Of a stretch of 64,000 nt of DNA, positions 37,123 to 50,097 are shown one piece after another (the first letter of the stretch is position 1; the number at the start of each line of letters is the position of its first letter). The position numbers and the translations under genes are program-made. The stretch is taken from NCBI GenBank assembly GCA_040904785.1, contig JBBDSV010000086.1, positions 1 through 64,000 on the forward strand, given 5' to 3'. Source of the stretch: JBBDSV01 sp040904785. Lineage in GTDB: Bacteria > Actinomycetota > Nitriliruptoria > Nitriliruptorales > Nitriliruptoraceae. Below the pieces are notes generated by a model. That model ran no database searches. It saw only the letters and a program-made list of their open reading frames with translations, and was not told the DNA's origin.

Positions 37123-37725
37123 GTGGACGAACCGTCACTTCCGGCGCCCCCGACGGTGCCGCCGCCGGCTTACGACGCCCGAACACGCCGGCGCTGGCCG
37201 TGGATCGTCACGGTCATCCTGCTCGTGGCGTCCACTGCAGTCGCCGCCGGCATCGCTGTCGACCAGCGGCAGGTCGCCGCTGAGTGGCGTGATTCAGCCG
37301 AAGACCTCGCCGGGCAGCGGGACGACGCGCTCGGCCGTGTCGAGGCGCTGCAAACCCAACTCGATGAGATCGCAACGATGCTCGCGACCTCGGAAGGCGA
37401 TGTGACCCGCCTCGAGGATCGGATCCGCGAACTGGCGGACGAGAAGGCCCAGGCCGAGGACACCGCGACGACCGTGCAGGTGGAACGGGACGTGCTGGCA
37501 CAGGTGTCGAATCGCATCGCCAGTGCGATCGATGCGCTCGACGAATGCGTCGATCGGATGTTCGCGCTGCACGCGACCACCGTCGAGGCGTTCAACCGCG
37601 CTGCCGCGGGTGATCCGGTCGACGTCGATCCGCTCAACGCCCAGGCGCAGGCAACCACCACCTTCTGCAACGACGCGCGGTCGGCTGCAGCTGGGGCCGC
37701 CGCAGCAGCGAGCCAGATCCAGTGA
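37123..37725 (+). CDS. Membrane-anchored coiled-coil protein
   Basis: The 200-residue protein has a proline-rich cytoplasmic start, one transmembrane segment (WIVTVILLVASTAVAAGIAV, about 28-47), then an extracytoplasmic heptad-rich coiled coil (about 50-125) and a helical tail with two cysteines (near residues 144 and 186). AGGAGG at 37111-37116 precedes GTG 37123. The stop overlaps the start of the protease gene (GTGA), so the pair is co-translated and probably acts together at the cell surface. No domain is recognised. Confidence 0.7.
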   Translation: MDEPSLPAPPTVPPPAYDARTRRRWPWIVTVILLVASTAVAAGIAVDQRQVAAEWRDSAEDLAGQRDDALGRVEALQTQLDEIATMLATSEGDVTRLEDRIRELADEKAQAEDTATTVQVERDVLAQVSNRIASAIDALDECVDRMFALHATTVEAFNRAAAGDPVDVDPLNAQAQATTTFCNDARSAAAGAAAAASQIQ

Positions 37726-38441
37726 AACATCACCTGCGGATCACCGCGGCGCTCGGCGTGATCGTGATCGCTGTCGCCTGTGTGCCACCACCTGAACCCG
37801 TGCCCGACGCCAGCGCCGGTGAGCTCGAAGAACTCGAGGACCTCGACCTTCCGTCGCCTGCGGCGACGTCGGTCATGCGCCGCGCGCAGGAGATCACCGT
37901 CCGGATTCGCACGCTGGGGTGCCGCCAGTTCGGTGTCGGATCGGGTTTCGTGCTTCCCGGCGGCATCGTCGTGACGAACCGGCACGTCGTCGACGAGCCA
38001 CGCGAGGTCACGCTCAACACCTGGGATGGCCGCAGTCTCGACGCCGAGGTTCGCGGGCTGGCGGTTTCCAGCGACCTCGCGATGCTGCGGCTGGCTGACG
38101 ATGCCGGTCTGCCGGTTGCTGAGCTGCGGGAGACACCGGTCGAGGTCGGCGAGCCGATCATCGTCGTCGGTTATCCGGGCGGAGGACCGGCGACGGTCGT
38201 CACCGGGACGGTGCTCGGCCACGTGTCCGGTGAACTGCTGGACGAAGCGACCGAAGTGTTGCGCATCGACGCGGAGATCCGCCAGGGCAATTCGGGTGGT
38301 CCGGTGCTCGATCAGCAGGGGCGTGTCGTCGGGGTCGTGTTCGCGCTCGAAGTGGGGCGGGGGACCGGTCTGGCGGTGCCCGCGACCACGCTCATCTCAT
38401 ATCTCGAAGGCGCCCCAATGGCCGAACCGGCGGGATGCTGA
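37722..38441 (+). CDS. Trypsin-like serine protease lipoprotein (S1C/DegP type core)
   Basis: The 239-residue protein has a lipoprotein signal ending VIAVAC (lipid anchor about residue 20), a short acidic linker, then a chymotrypsin-fold protease with the triad histidine in TNRHVVD, aspartate in SSDLAMLRL and serine in RQGNSGGPVL. The oxyanion region and a complete double barrel are present, but no PDZ domain follows, unlike DegP/HtrA. It is coupled by a 4-base overlap to the membrane coiled-coil protein, so the two may form an envelope-anchored protease unit. The substrate is unknown. Confidence 0.87.
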   Translation: MKHHLRITAALGVIVIAVACVPPPEPVPDASAGELEELEDLDLPSPAATSVMRRAQEITVRIRTLGCRQFGVGSGFVLPGGIVVTNRHVVDEPREVTLNTWDGRSLDAEVRGLAVSSDLAMLRLADDAGLPVAELRETPVEVGEPIIVVGYPGGGPATVVTGTVLGHVSGELLDEATEVLRIDAEIRQGNSGGPVLDQQGRVVGVVFALEVGRGTGLAVPATTLISYLEGAPMAEPAGC

Positions 38442-39137
38442 CGCGGCCTCGCGCGTGCCGATTGCCCGCCACTGGTGCAACGGCCAGTGCAGTTGTCCGA
38501 GCAGCGTGGTAAGCCGGCCTGCGGCCTGCGCGGCCGCTGCGGCGAGATCGTCTTCAGCAGCGACGGTGGCCCGTAGTCGGGTCGTCGATGATCCGCGGCG
38601 CCGGATCCACTCGTCGCCGCACTCGGCCCGGTCGAGCACTCGACGGGCGGCACGATTCGCGGCGGTCAGGTCCACGTGGATCGCGGTGCGGCCGCGGTCG
38701 TCGGTGCCGACGGCAGCCGTCAGCTGTGAGGAGAAGTCCTCGGCCAGGTGTGGCGCAAGGCGGTTGAGCCGGGACCCTGGCGCCCGGCTGACCGCTCGAA
38801 CGGCCTGCCCGTTGCGGACGGCGGCGGCGAAGGCATCGCGGGTCAATGGTGCGCCCGGCTGCATCTGGGCATCCCAGTCGACCGCACCCACATCGGTGCC
38901 GTCGACTGTCGCGCGTCGCGAGGGCCGTCCGCGTGCCATCCGGGGGCTGGCTGCCGGCGTCGACGACAGGACGTCGTAGGCGGCGTGCACCCGACGGAAC
39001 GTCGCGGGGTCCCCGCCACGATCCGGATGGTGGCGACGGGCGAGGTCGCGATAGACCTGCTTGATCTCGTCCGCGGTCGCGTCGGGCGCGACGCCGAGTT
39101 CGCGCAGCGCGTCATTGCGTGTCCGGATCTCGTCCAG
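38397..39137 (-). CDS. J-domain protein with no canonical start codon (CTG proposed)
   Basis: The frame contains a J-domain: LRELGVAPDATADEIKQVY, RDLARRHHPDRGG with the HPD tripeptide, FRRVHAAYDVLSS. J-domains stimulate DnaK ATPase. The first ATG/GTG in frame is GTG 38990, which would remove most of the J-domain. Back to an in-frame TAG (about 39182-39184) there is no ATG, GTG or TTG; CTG 39137 is the best candidate, though its ribosome binding site is weak (GGCAGG). The rest (about 85-245) is alpha-helical with no known domain. The 3' end overlaps the convergent protease gene by 45 bases. An upstream truncation is the alternative. Confidence 0.6.
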   Translation of the reverse strand: MDEIRTRNDALRELGVAPDATADEIKQVYRDLARRHHPDRGGDPATFRRVHAAYDVLSSTPAASPRMARGRPSRRATVDGTDVGAVDWDAQMQPGAPLTRDAFAAAVRNGQAVRAVSRAPGSRLNRLAPHLAEDFSSQLTAAVGTDDRGRTAIHVDLTAANRAARRVLDRAECGDEWIRRRGSSTTRLRATVAAEDDLAAAAAQAAGRLTTLLGQLHWPLHQWRAIGTREAASASRRFGHWGAFEI

Positions 39138-39219
39138 CTGCCTGCCGATGGTCCGATTCGTCCGATGTCGGCGTGCAGCCTACGACCTGGCATGTCCCGG
39201 GGAAACGGTGCACGGTCGG

Positions 39220-39225
39220 TACGCT
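39220..39225 (+). promoter_or_regulatory. Putative -10 box of hrcA
   Basis: TACGCT in the context GG-TACGCT-GAT, 77 bases before the TTG start. No CIRCE operator (TTAGCACTC-N9-GAGTGCTAA) is visible nearby. Confidence 0.35.
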
Positions 39226-39301
39226 GATGGGTGCTGATCGGCGGGTGTCGACGTGTGTGACACCGCGTCTTGCCGTCGGCGCTGTGCGAAAGGAGGTCGC
39301 G

Positions 39302-40408
39302 TTGTCTGAATCGGCGAACGTCATTCGCCTCAAGACAGAGCTGGCCGCCGCGCCGCCGCCTGCTGCCGAGAGTGGCGACGACGCGGGCGCGCTCGACGAG
39401 CGCAAGTTGACGATCCTGCGCACCATCGTGACCGAGTATGTCGCTGGCGGCGAACCGGTCGGGTCGAAACATGTGGTCGAAGTCGCCGACCTCGGCGTGT
39501 CCGCGGCAACTGTGCGCAACGACATGGCCGCGCTCGAGGAACAGGGCTACATCACCCAGCCGCACACCTCTGCCGGTCGTGTGCCGACAGACAAGGGCTA
39601 CCGGCGATTCGTCGACGACCTCCGCGACAACCCGGCGGCCGACGCGTCCCGCCGAGAGGTCGTCGAAGAGCTGCTGGGCTCTTCGCGTGACGTCGAAGAC
39701 CTGCTCGCGCGGACATCGTCGGTCCTCAGCCAGCTCACCCGCCTTGTCTCCCTGGTCATCGCGCCGGCGATCGACGCGTCACGCATCAAGCTCGCCGAAC
39801 TGGTAGCGCTTGCCCCCGGCAGCGGCATGCTGCTGCTGGTCTCCGACACCGGGCGCATCGAGAAACGGATGGTCGAACTGCCCGTCGATGCCTCCGAAGC
39901 CGACTTCGACCGGGTCCGGACGGTGCTCGGCGAGCACGTGTGCGGCCATCGGCTCGGAGACGTCCACGCGCGCCTTGCCCAGCTGCGCGATGACGCGCCC
40001 GGTGAACTGATCGACATGTTCAGTGCACTCGCCGAGGCGACGGAACACGATCTCGCCGACGAGACGCTCCACCACGTCTACGTCGGTGGCCAAGCGTCGC
40101 TTGTCGGTGACGAATCGTTCGAGCGGGAACAGTTGTCGCGGGTGCTTCAGCTGCTGGAGCAGCGCGCAACGCTGGCACGCATGCTGTCTGACACTGCCGA
40201 GGACGACCGGCCGACGGTTCGCATCGGTCAGGAGAACGAAGTCGAAGATCTCCGCGCCGCTTCGCTGGTGGCCCAGCGCTATCGACTGGTGACCGACGGG
40301 TCACTGGGTGTGCTGGGCCCGACCCGAATGGACTATGCCGGAGTGCTCGCGACGGTTCGTGCCGTCGCCGACCAACTCCAGGCGACGCTCACCGACCTCT
40401 CGGAGTGA
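39302..40408 (+). CDS. hrcA: Heat-inducible transcription repressor HrcA
   Basis: The 368-residue protein has the N-terminal winged helix (LDERKLTILRTIVTEYVAGGEPVGSK; SAATVRNDMAALEEQGYI; PHTSAGRVPTDKGYR), a central HrcA domain and a C-terminal end with TRMDYAGVLATVRAVADQL. HrcA binds CIRCE elements to repress groE/dnaK genes. TTG 39302 is chosen because the perfect AGGAGG at 39291-39296 lies 5 bases before it; the frame remains open upstream to 39119 without similarity. dnaJ follows after 33 bases, the usual hrcA-dnaJ order. No CIRCE is seen in this window, so its targets lie elsewhere. Confidence 0.93.
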   Translation: MSESANVIRLKTELAAAPPPAAESGDDAGALDERKLTILRTIVTEYVAGGEPVGSKHVVEVADLGVSAATVRNDMAALEEQGYITQPHTSAGRVPTDKGYRRFVDDLRDNPAADASRREVVEELLGSSRDVEDLLARTSSVLSQLTRLVSLVIAPAIDASRIKLAELVALAPGSGMLLLVSDTGRIEKRMVELPVDASEADFDRVRTVLGEHVCGHRLGDVHARLAQLRDDAPGELIDMFSALAEATEHDLADETLHHVYVGGQASLVGDESFEREQLSRVLQLLEQRATLARMLSDTAEDDRPTVRIGQENEVEDLRAASLVAQRYRLVTDGSLGVLGPTRMDYAGVLATVRAVADQLQATLTDLSE

Positions 40409-40441
40409 GCGCCGCATCGCGATCGACCCTCTGGATGTGCT

Positions 40442-41563
40442 GTGGCTGACGACCTGTACGACGTGCTCGGCGTGGCGCGTGACGCCTCGCCTGAGGACAT
40501 CAAGCGTGCCTACCGCCGCAAGGCCCGACAGGCGCACCCCGATGCCGGCGGTGACGAGGAGCAGTTCAAGCGCATCTCGCACGCACACGAGGTGCTGTCG
40601 GACCCGCAGCGGCGGGCGCGCTATGACCGATTCGGCGATGACGGCAACGGCAGCGGTGGTGGCGATCCGTTCGGATTCGGCGGTGCAGGGTTCGGGGGGA
40701 TCAACGACGTCATCGACGCGTTCTTCGGCTCGGCGTTCGGCGGTGGTGGTGGCGGCGCGACGCGCCGGTCGTCGCAGGGGCGCGACGTGCTCGTCGGCGT
40801 CGAACTGTCGCTCGAAGAGGTGTTGACGGGCGCGCGCCGTGACGTCGAGATCGATGCCGCTGTGTCGTGTGACGTCTGCGGCGGCAGCGGATCGGCCGAC
40901 GGTTCCGGCGCCGGTCGGTGCCAGACCTGCGGTGGCGCCGGCCAGGTGCAACGCGTCGTCCGCACCGCATTCGGCCAGATGGCGACGGCCCGGCCGTGTC
41001 CCGGCTGCCAGGGCAGCGGACGTGCCGTCGGTGACCCGTGCGTGCGCTGCGGGGGCGAAGGACGCCGCGCGGAGCATCGGACGGTGAACATCGACGTGCC
41101 ACCCGGTGTCGAACACGGCGACCGACTGCGCATTTCCGGCGGGGGCGAAGCCGGCCGGCACGGCGCCCACGCCGGCGACCTGTATATCGAGATTCACGTC
41201 TCGCCACACGAGGTCTACGAGCGGGACGGGCGCGACCTTCTGGCCGAAGTCGTTGTTCCGGTCACGCAAGCAGCGCTCGGTGGCACGCTCTCGGTGCCGG
41301 TGCTCGAGGGTGAGGAGCGTGAGGTCACCGTGCCGCCGGGAACGCAACCCGGTGACGTCCTCACCCTGCGCCGGGCAGGACTGCCGGTCAAGGGCGGTGG
41401 TCGACGCGGGGATCTGCGACTGCTGGTTCGTGTCGAGGTACCCACCGACCTCGACGACGCACAGCGGGCGGTGCTCGAGGAACTCGCCGAGCTGCGCGGC
41501 GAATCACGCGCATCGGCCGGATCCGGACTCTTCGCCCGGCTGCGCGACGCGTTCCCGCGGTGA
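40442..41563 (+). CDS. dnaJ: Chaperone protein DnaJ
   Basis: The 373-residue protein has a J-domain with HPD (DDLYDVLGVARDASPEDIKRAY, about 4-65), a Gly/Phe-rich linker (about 75-105), four zinc-finger repeats CDVCGGSG, CQTCGGAG, CPGCQGSG and CVRCGGEG (about 140-205), and a C-terminal substrate-binding domain. All four CxxCxGxG repeats are intact, so this is a type I DnaJ acting with DnaK. The start is GTG 40442. Its stop overlaps the rsmE start by 4 bases. Confidence 0.97.
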   Translation: MADDLYDVLGVARDASPEDIKRAYRRKARQAHPDAGGDEEQFKRISHAHEVLSDPQRRARYDRFGDDGNGSGGGDPFGFGGAGFGGINDVIDAFFGSAFGGGGGGATRRSSQGRDVLVGVELSLEEVLTGARRDVEIDAAVSCDVCGGSGSADGSGAGRCQTCGGAGQVQRVVRTAFGQMATARPCPGCQGSGRAVGDPCVRCGGEGRRAEHRTVNIDVPPGVEHGDRLRISGGGEAGRHGAHAGDLYIEIHVSPHEVYERDGRDLLAEVVVPVTQAALGGTLSVPVLEGEEREVTVPPGTQPGDVLTLRRAGLPVKGGGRRGDLRLLVRVEVPTDLDDAQRAVLEELAELRGESRASAGSGLFARLRDAFPR

Positions 41564-42312
41564 GTCGGCCCGCACCGTTCCTCGTCGTCGGTGACCTCTC
41601 CGGCGCGTCCGCCGGCGTCCGGTTCACTGTCGAGCCCGACGAACGCCACCACTTGCGGCGGGTGCTGCGTGTCGCTGATGGCGATGCAGTCGTCGCCACG
41701 GACGGCAACGGGCGCAGCGCGTCGGCGGTCGTGCGAGGCGACGATGTCGAACTCGTCGATGACGTCGTCGTGTCCGAGGGTCCTCGGCCCCGCGTTACGG
41801 TCTGGCAGGCCCTGCCCAAGGGCCGCAAAGTCGACGATGTCGCACGCGTCCTGACCGAACTCGCGATTGACGAGCTGGTGATCGTCGCCGCACACCGCAG
41901 CGTCGCCGACCGCACCGACCGCGCCGAACGGATGCAGGCGCGCATCGATGCCGTCGTGCGTGCCGCAGCCCGGCAGTCGCGCAACCCGAGACTGCCGAGC
42001 GTGCGTGGGCCGGCAGCCGTCTCCGACCTGTCATCGTCCGCCGGCGCCTGCGTGCTGATCGCAGACCCGGCGGCGGACACCGCGCTCGACGCGACCGTCA
42101 TCGGGCCCGATGCGCGGCCCGAAGATGTCGTCGTCGCGATCGGTCCCGAAGGCGGATGGGACGAGGCCGAACGTGACCATCTGCTGTCACTCGGCGGGCG
42201 CCTCGTGCGTCTCGGTGACACCATCCTCCGCACGGAACATGCGGCAGCGGCCGCCGTTGCCGCCGTGTCGGCGCTCACATACCGCTGGCAACCCCAACCC
42301 GCCGGCACCTGA
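41560..42312 (+). CDS. rsmE: 16S rRNA (uracil(1498)-N(3))-methyltransferase
   Basis: The 250-residue protein has an N-terminal PUA-like domain with DERHHLRRVLRV and a C-terminal SPOUT/trefoil-knot methyltransferase fold with AIGPEGGWDEAE and LGDTILRTEHAAAAAV. These are the RsmE signatures for SAM binding. It methylates N3 of U1498 in 16S rRNA. The start is GTG 41560, overlapping dnaJ by 4 bases, the usual dnaJ-rsmE linkage. Next gene phoH is 70 bases away with its own promoter candidate. Confidence 0.94.
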   Translation: MSRPAPFLVVGDLSGASAGVRFTVEPDERHHLRRVLRVADGDAVVATDGNGRSASAVVRGDDVELVDDVVVSEGPRPRVTVWQALPKGRKVDDVARVLTELAIDELVIVAAHRSVADRTDRAERMQARIDAVVRAAARQSRNPRLPSVRGPAAVSDLSSSAGACVLIADPAADTALDATVIGPDARPEDVVVAIGPEGGWDEAERDHLLSLGGRLVRLGDTILRTEHAAAAAVAAVSALTYRWQPQPAGT

Positions 42313-42333
42313 CCGTCAGCGGCCCCGGAGCGG

Positions 42334-42339
42334 TACGCT
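42334..42339 (+). promoter_or_regulatory. Putative -10 box of phoH
   Basis: TACGCT in the context CGG-TACGCT-GG, 44 bases before the chosen start. It resembles the hrcA candidate and would allow phoH to be transcribed apart from rsmE. Confidence 0.4.
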
Positions 42340-42382
42340 GGCGGAGATCATCGACCACGCAGAGGAGCGACAGGTCCAGGTG

Positions 42383-43456
42383 GTGAGTTCTCCGATGTCC
42401 CCTGTGGACATCGACGTCTATCCCGATGCCTCGACGGATGTTGCTTCCGGCGTGACTTCGATGACGCTGCACGTTCCCGGCGAGCACGCGATGGTGGCGC
42501 TGGTGGGCACGAACGACGTCCTCTTGCGTCTCGTCGAGGATGCGTTCGCGGCCGCGATCCACGTGCGCGGCAATCAGATCACGATCTCGGGCGCCGACAG
42601 TGACGAAGTCAATCGCGTCGCCCGGCTCTTCGAGGAGTTGCTCGCACTGCTCGAGCGGGGGCAGCAACTCGATACCAGTGCGGTGACCCAGACCATCCGC
42701 ATGGTGCAGCATGATGCCGTCGAACGGCCGTCCGATGTGCTCTCCGATGCGCTGCTGTCGCACCGTGGCCGCACGATCCGTCCCAAGACACTGGGGCAGA
42801 AGCAGTATCTCGACGCGATCCGCGCGAGCACGGTCACCTTCGGCATCGGACCGGCCGGAACGGGCAAGACCTATCTTGCGATGGGCGCCGCCGTGCAGGC
42901 GCTTCGGGCCAAGGATGTCCGTCGCCTGATCCTCACCCGCCCGGCCGTCGAAGCCGGCGAGCGACTCGGCTTCCTCCCCGGCACGCTCCATGAGAAGATC
43001 GATCCGTACCTCAAACCCCTGTGGGATGCCCTTCACGACATGATGGACGCCGAGGAACTCATCGCCCACGTCGACCGTGGCACGATTGAGGTCGCACCGC
43101 TGGCGTACATGCGCGGTCGCACACTCAACGATGCGTTCATCGTGCTCGACGAAGCACAGAACACCACGCCCGAACAGATGAAGATGTTCCTGACCCGGAT
43201 CGGGTTCAACTCACAGGCGGTCGTGACCGGTGACATCAGCCAGGTCGACCTGCCGTCGGGCAAGCGGTCGGGCCTACGCATCGTGCGCGACATCCTCATC
43301 GACATCGACGGGGTGCAGTTCGTCGAATTGCAGCCGACCGATGTCGTGCGCCACCACATCGTCCAGCGCATCGTCGAGGCCTACGCAGAGTTCGACGCGC
43401 GTGAGGACGCACGTGCTGCGGACGACGCGAGGGCATCCGACGACGGAGGCGCGTGA
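42383..43456 (+). CDS. PhoH family ATPase (PhoL)
   Basis: The 357-residue protein has an N-terminal domain of about 110 residues and then the PhoH P-loop ATPase: Walker A GPAGTGKTYLA, LTRPAVEAGERLGFLPG, DEAQNTTPEQMKMFLTRIG with Walker B, and FNSQAVVTGDISQVDLP. The PhoH/PhoL-ybeY pairing is very common, and PhoH-like proteins have been linked to RNA helicase or nuclease activity. The start is uncertain: GTG 42383, GTG 42380 or ATG 42395; GAGGAG lies at 42362-42367. It abuts ybeY directly (stop followed at once by GTG). Confidence 0.9.
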   Translation: MSSPMSPVDIDVYPDASTDVASGVTSMTLHVPGEHAMVALVGTNDVLLRLVEDAFAAAIHVRGNQITISGADSDEVNRVARLFEELLALLERGQQLDTSAVTQTIRMVQHDAVERPSDVLSDALLSHRGRTIRPKTLGQKQYLDAIRASTVTFGIGPAGTGKTYLAMGAAVQALRAKDVRRLILTRPAVEAGERLGFLPGTLHEKIDPYLKPLWDALHDMMDAEELIAHVDRGTIEVAPLAYMRGRTLNDAFIVLDEAQNTTPEQMKMFLTRIGFNSQAVVTGDISQVDLPSGKRSGLRIVRDILIDIDGVQFVELQPTDVVRHHIVQRIVEAYAEFDAREDARAADDARASDDGGA

Positions 43457-43903
43457 GTGGCAGTACTCCTCGCGGATGAGCAGGACGTTTCGGTCGACGA
43501 TGAGGCGCTGCTCGCACTGGCACGGTTCGTGCTCACGCAACGCCGTGTTCCCGACGACATGGAACTCACCGTCGTGCTCGTCGATGAACCCACGATCGCC
43601 CAGCTGAACGCGCAGCATCTTGACGGCGACGGCCCGACGGACGTGTTGGCGTTCCCGATTGACGAACCGGGGGAAGTCGTCGGCGACGCTCCCGCCATCC
43701 TCGGTGACGTCGTGCTGTGTCCGGCCTATATCCGCCGCCAGGCGGAAGACAACGGCACGACCTTCGCACGTGAGCTGTCCATGCTCACCGTCCACGGAAT
43801 CCTCCATCTGCTCGGCATGGATCACGCCGAACCGGACGAGGCCGCTGCGATGTTCGCGCTGACCGACGAGTTGCTGGCCGACTTCCAGGCCACGAACGCA
43901 TGA
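43457..43903 (+). CDS. ybeY: Endoribonuclease YbeY
   Basis: The 148-residue protein has the zinc-binding motif HGILHLLGMDH (about residues 114-124), the hallmark of YbeY, an rRNA maturation and quality-control endonuclease. The upstream pattern PTDVLAFPID and the strand LGDVVLCP are also typical. GTG 43457 directly follows the phoH stop, so the two are translationally linked. A 13-base gap precedes the CBS/CorC gene. Confidence 0.95.
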   Translation: MAVLLADEQDVSVDDEALLALARFVLTQRRVPDDMELTVVLVDEPTIAQLNAQHLDGDGPTDVLAFPIDEPGEVVGDAPAILGDVVLCPAYIRRQAEDNGTTFARELSMLTVHGILHLLGMDHAEPDEAAAMFALTDELLADFQATNA

Positions 43904-43916
43904 CGAAGGAATGGGC

Positions 43917-45218
43917 ATGAACGACGTGGGCGTGTTGGCGGTGGTGATCATCGTCCTGGTCGCCTTGTCGGCGTTTTTGGCCGCAGTCGAGACCGTCGTC
44001 ACGCGGGTGCACCTGGTCCGGGCGTTGCGTCTCGATGACGAGCAGCGGCGGGGGTCCGCGTCGTTGCTGTGGTTGATCGAGCATCGGGTCACGGCGCTCA
44101 ACGCGCTTCTCGTCGCAACGGTGCTGTCCCGGATTGCCGTGACCGCCGTCGCGATCGCGCTCGCGCTGCGTGTCAACGACGGTGCGCTCACCATCGGCGC
44201 CGCACTGCTGATCGTCGCGGTCGCGAGCCTCGTGCTCGGCGAGGTCGTGCCTCGCACGCTCGCCCTTCGCGCGCTCGAGGCCACGGGACTGCGTCTCGCA
44301 GCGCCGGCGCGCGTGTTGGTCCGCGTGCTGAGCCCGCTTGCGACCTTCGTCGTGTCGCTCGGTCGTGCGCTGGTGCCGCGCCGCTTGGATGCTGCGGGAC
44401 CCTACGTGTCCGACGACGAGGAGCACGAGGCCGAAGTCGACGATGACGAGTCCGACGACGAACTCGAGCCCGAGGAACGGGCCATGATCCAGTCCATCTT
44501 CGACCTCGCGGACACACGCGTCCGGGAGATCATGACGCCCCGGCCGGACATGGTCACGATTGCCGAGGACGCCCGATTCGACGCCGTCGTCGATGTCGTC
44601 AACGAACGCGGCTATTCGCGACTGCCGGTGCACGCGGCCGATGATCCCGACACGTTCGTCGGCGTCGTCTACGCGAAGGATCTGCTCGCCCGGGTGACCT
44701 CCGGAGATCGTCTCGGCTGGGAGGACCTGGTCCGCCCGGCCACGTTCGTTCCCGAAACGAAGCACGGCGACGATCTGCTTCGCGACCTGCAGGCATCCGC
44801 CGTCCACATGGCGATCGTCGTCGACGAATATGGCGACATCGTCGGACTTGTCACGATCGAAGACATTCTCGAAGAAATTGTGGGAGAAATCGTCGATGAA
44901 CACGATCACGAGGAACCGCTCGTCGAGGTGCTCGACGACGGCGAGTTCCGTATCGACGCCCGGCTCGGCGTCGACGACCTCAACGACCTGCTCGATGCCG
45001 AATTGCCCGAAGAGGGTTGGGACACGCTTGGGGGGCTGGTCTTCGGCACACTCGGCCGTGTGGCGGCCGAGGGCGAGACGATCGAGCTGAACGGGATCAC
45101 GCTCACGGTCGAGTCCGTCCAGGGCCGGCGGGTTGGCAAGGTGCGTGTGACCCGCCATGACGACGACGGTGAGGATGCCGATGACAGCGCGGAGTCAGCG
45201 TCGTCACCGACGAGCTGA
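43917..45218 (+). CDS. CNNM/CorC-family hemolysin-like protein (CBS domains)
   Basis: The 433-residue protein has an N-terminal DUF21/CNNM membrane region with about three transmembrane helices (about 1-140), an acidic linker, a CBS domain pair ([10 protein letters not shown] and [24 protein letters not shown], about 200-330), and a C-terminal CorC_HlyC domain (about 335-420; [16 protein letters not shown]). The family includes magnesium/cobalt transport and resistance proteins such as CorC and CNNM. ATG 43917 has AAGGA at 43906-43910; ATG 43911 is in frame but too close to it. The C-terminus ends in an acidic tail. Confidence 0.9.
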   Translation: MNDVGVLAVVIIVLVALSAFLAAVETVVTRVHLVRALRLDDEQRRGSASLLWLIEHRVTALNALLVATVLSRIAVTAVAIALALRVNDGALTIGAALLIVAVASLVLGEVVPRTLALRALEATGLRLAAPARVLVRVLSPLATFVVSLGRALVPRRLDAAGPYVSDDEEHEAEVDDDESDDELEPEERAMIQSIFDLADTRVREIMTPRPDMVTIAEDARFDAVVDVVNERGYSRLPVHAADDPDTFVGVVYAKDLLARVTSGDRLGWEDLVRPATFVPETKHGDDLLRDLQASAVHMAIVVDEYGDIVGLVTIEDILEEIVGEIVDEHDHEEPLVEVLDDGEFRIDARLGVDDLNDLLDAELPEEGWDTLGGLVFGTLGRVAAEGETIELNGITLTVESVQGRRVGKVRVTRHDDDGEDADDSAESASSPTS

Positions 45219-45292
45219 GGTGCACACTCGGTGGGGCTGATGGTCCCACGGGTCAAGGACCAGTGACACCTCTCGCGGTGTTGGACGGTCCG

Positions 45293-45298
45293 TAGGGT
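45293..45298 (+). promoter_or_regulatory. Putative -10 box of the PFOR gene
   Basis: TAGGGT in the context CCG-TAGGGT-CG, 30 bases before the ATG, so the transcription start falls inside the inverted repeat at 45298-45326. Confidence 0.4.
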
Positions 45299-45326
45299 CG
45301 CTGCAGCGGACATGGAGTTGCAGCGA
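45298..45326 (+). promoter_or_regulatory. Inverted repeat at the PFOR transcription/translation start
   Basis: TCGCTGCA (45298-45305) and TGCAGCGA (45319-45326) form a perfect 8-bp inverted repeat with a 13-base spacer. The spacer holds GGAG (45314-45317), the only purine-rich ribosome binding site before ATG 45329. It could be an operator or a 5' hairpin that masks or exposes the ribosome binding site. Confidence 0.5.
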
Positions 45327-45328
45327 CG

Positions 45329-48945
<3,617 letters not shown>

Positions 48946-48949
<4 letters not shown>

Positions 48950-50097
48950 CCAGCGATCCGCATGCGTCCATCGGGGATGCCGACAGCGCACCTCCCGGCC
49001 CCGGCCGTGTCGTGCTCTCCGGCCCTCGCTCGGCGGCAGGCGTCGATCTGACGGTGAACTATCTCGGCATGTCGCTGGTATCGCCGCTCATCGCATCGGC
49101 CAGTCCGCTCACCGGCGACATCCAGGCGTTGCGGCAACTCGCGGCCGGACGCGTCGGCGCGGTGGTGCTGCCGAGCCTGTTCGAAGAACAGATCACGCGG
49201 GACGCCGACCAGATGCTCGCTGCTTCGAGCCGCGGCGCCGGCGCTCATGCCGAAGCTCCCAGCGGCTACCTGCCGGCCGCACTCGACCGTTACAACACGG
49301 GTGCCGTGCGCTATCTGCGTCTGGTCCGCGACGCGCGGCAGGCGGTGACGATTCCTGTGATCGCCAGTCTCAACGGTGTGTCGCCGGGCGGCTGGGTGCG
49401 GTACGCGAAGCTGCTCGCCGACGAGGGGGCGGATGCCATCGAACTGAACGTCTACCGGGTCGCGGCCGACCCGGAGGTGTCGGGGCGTGCCGTCGAGGAC
49501 GCCACGCTCGCGCTCGTCTCCAGCGTCGCGGCGAGCGCAGGCGTGCCCATTGCGGTCAAGGTGTCGCCGTTCTATTCGGCATTCGCCCACTTCGCGCACC
49601 GCCTCGTCGACGCCGGTGCGTCCGGACTGGTCGTGTTCAACCGCTTCTATCAGCCCGACATCGATCTCGACACGCTCACCGTGACGCCGCAGTTGGCGTT
49701 GTCGACGTCCGAAGACCTTCGCCTGCCGCTTCGGTGGTGTGCCCTGCTGTTTGGCACGATCGATGCGTCGCTTGCGGCAACCAGTGGGGTCCACACGGTC
49801 GACGACGTCGTCAAGCTGATCCTCGCCGGCGCGGATGCCGTGATGACCACGTCCGCATTGTTGCGGCACGGCCCCGGCCACGCCTCGGTGCTCGTCGACG
49901 GTCTCGAATCGTGGCTCGACGCACACGGCTATGCACGCGTGGCCGATGCTCGTGGTGCGGTCAGTCAGCGCCGCGCCGACGATCCGGCGGCGTTCGAGCG
50001 CGCGAACTATCTCGCCACGATCCTCGCATACTCCGCACGGTCCGGGCACGGCGTGCGCATGGCATCCGGGCCAACCGGTGCGCCACCGACGGCGTAG
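48946..50097 (+). CDS. Dihydroorotate dehydrogenase-like protein
   Basis: The 383-residue protein has the DHOD TIM-barrel signature: NYLGMSLVSPLIASASPLTGD, IPVIASLNGVS, GADAIELNVY, IAVKVSPFYS, GLVVFNRFYQ and GVHTVDDVVKLILAGADAVM, the FMN-binding layout of class 1 enzymes. It lacks the usual catalytic cysteine/serine context that I could confirm, so pyrimidine synthesis is unproven. GTG 48946 overlaps the PFOR stop by 4 bases with GAGGAG at 48935-48940. DHOD-like genes directly after nifJ occur in other bacteria, which suggests a link to PFOR rather than to pyrimidines. Confidence 0.85.

Noticed and set aside
39226..39301. CIRCE operator upstream of hrcA
   Set aside because: No TTAGCACTC/GAGTGCTAA arms in the leader or elsewhere in view.
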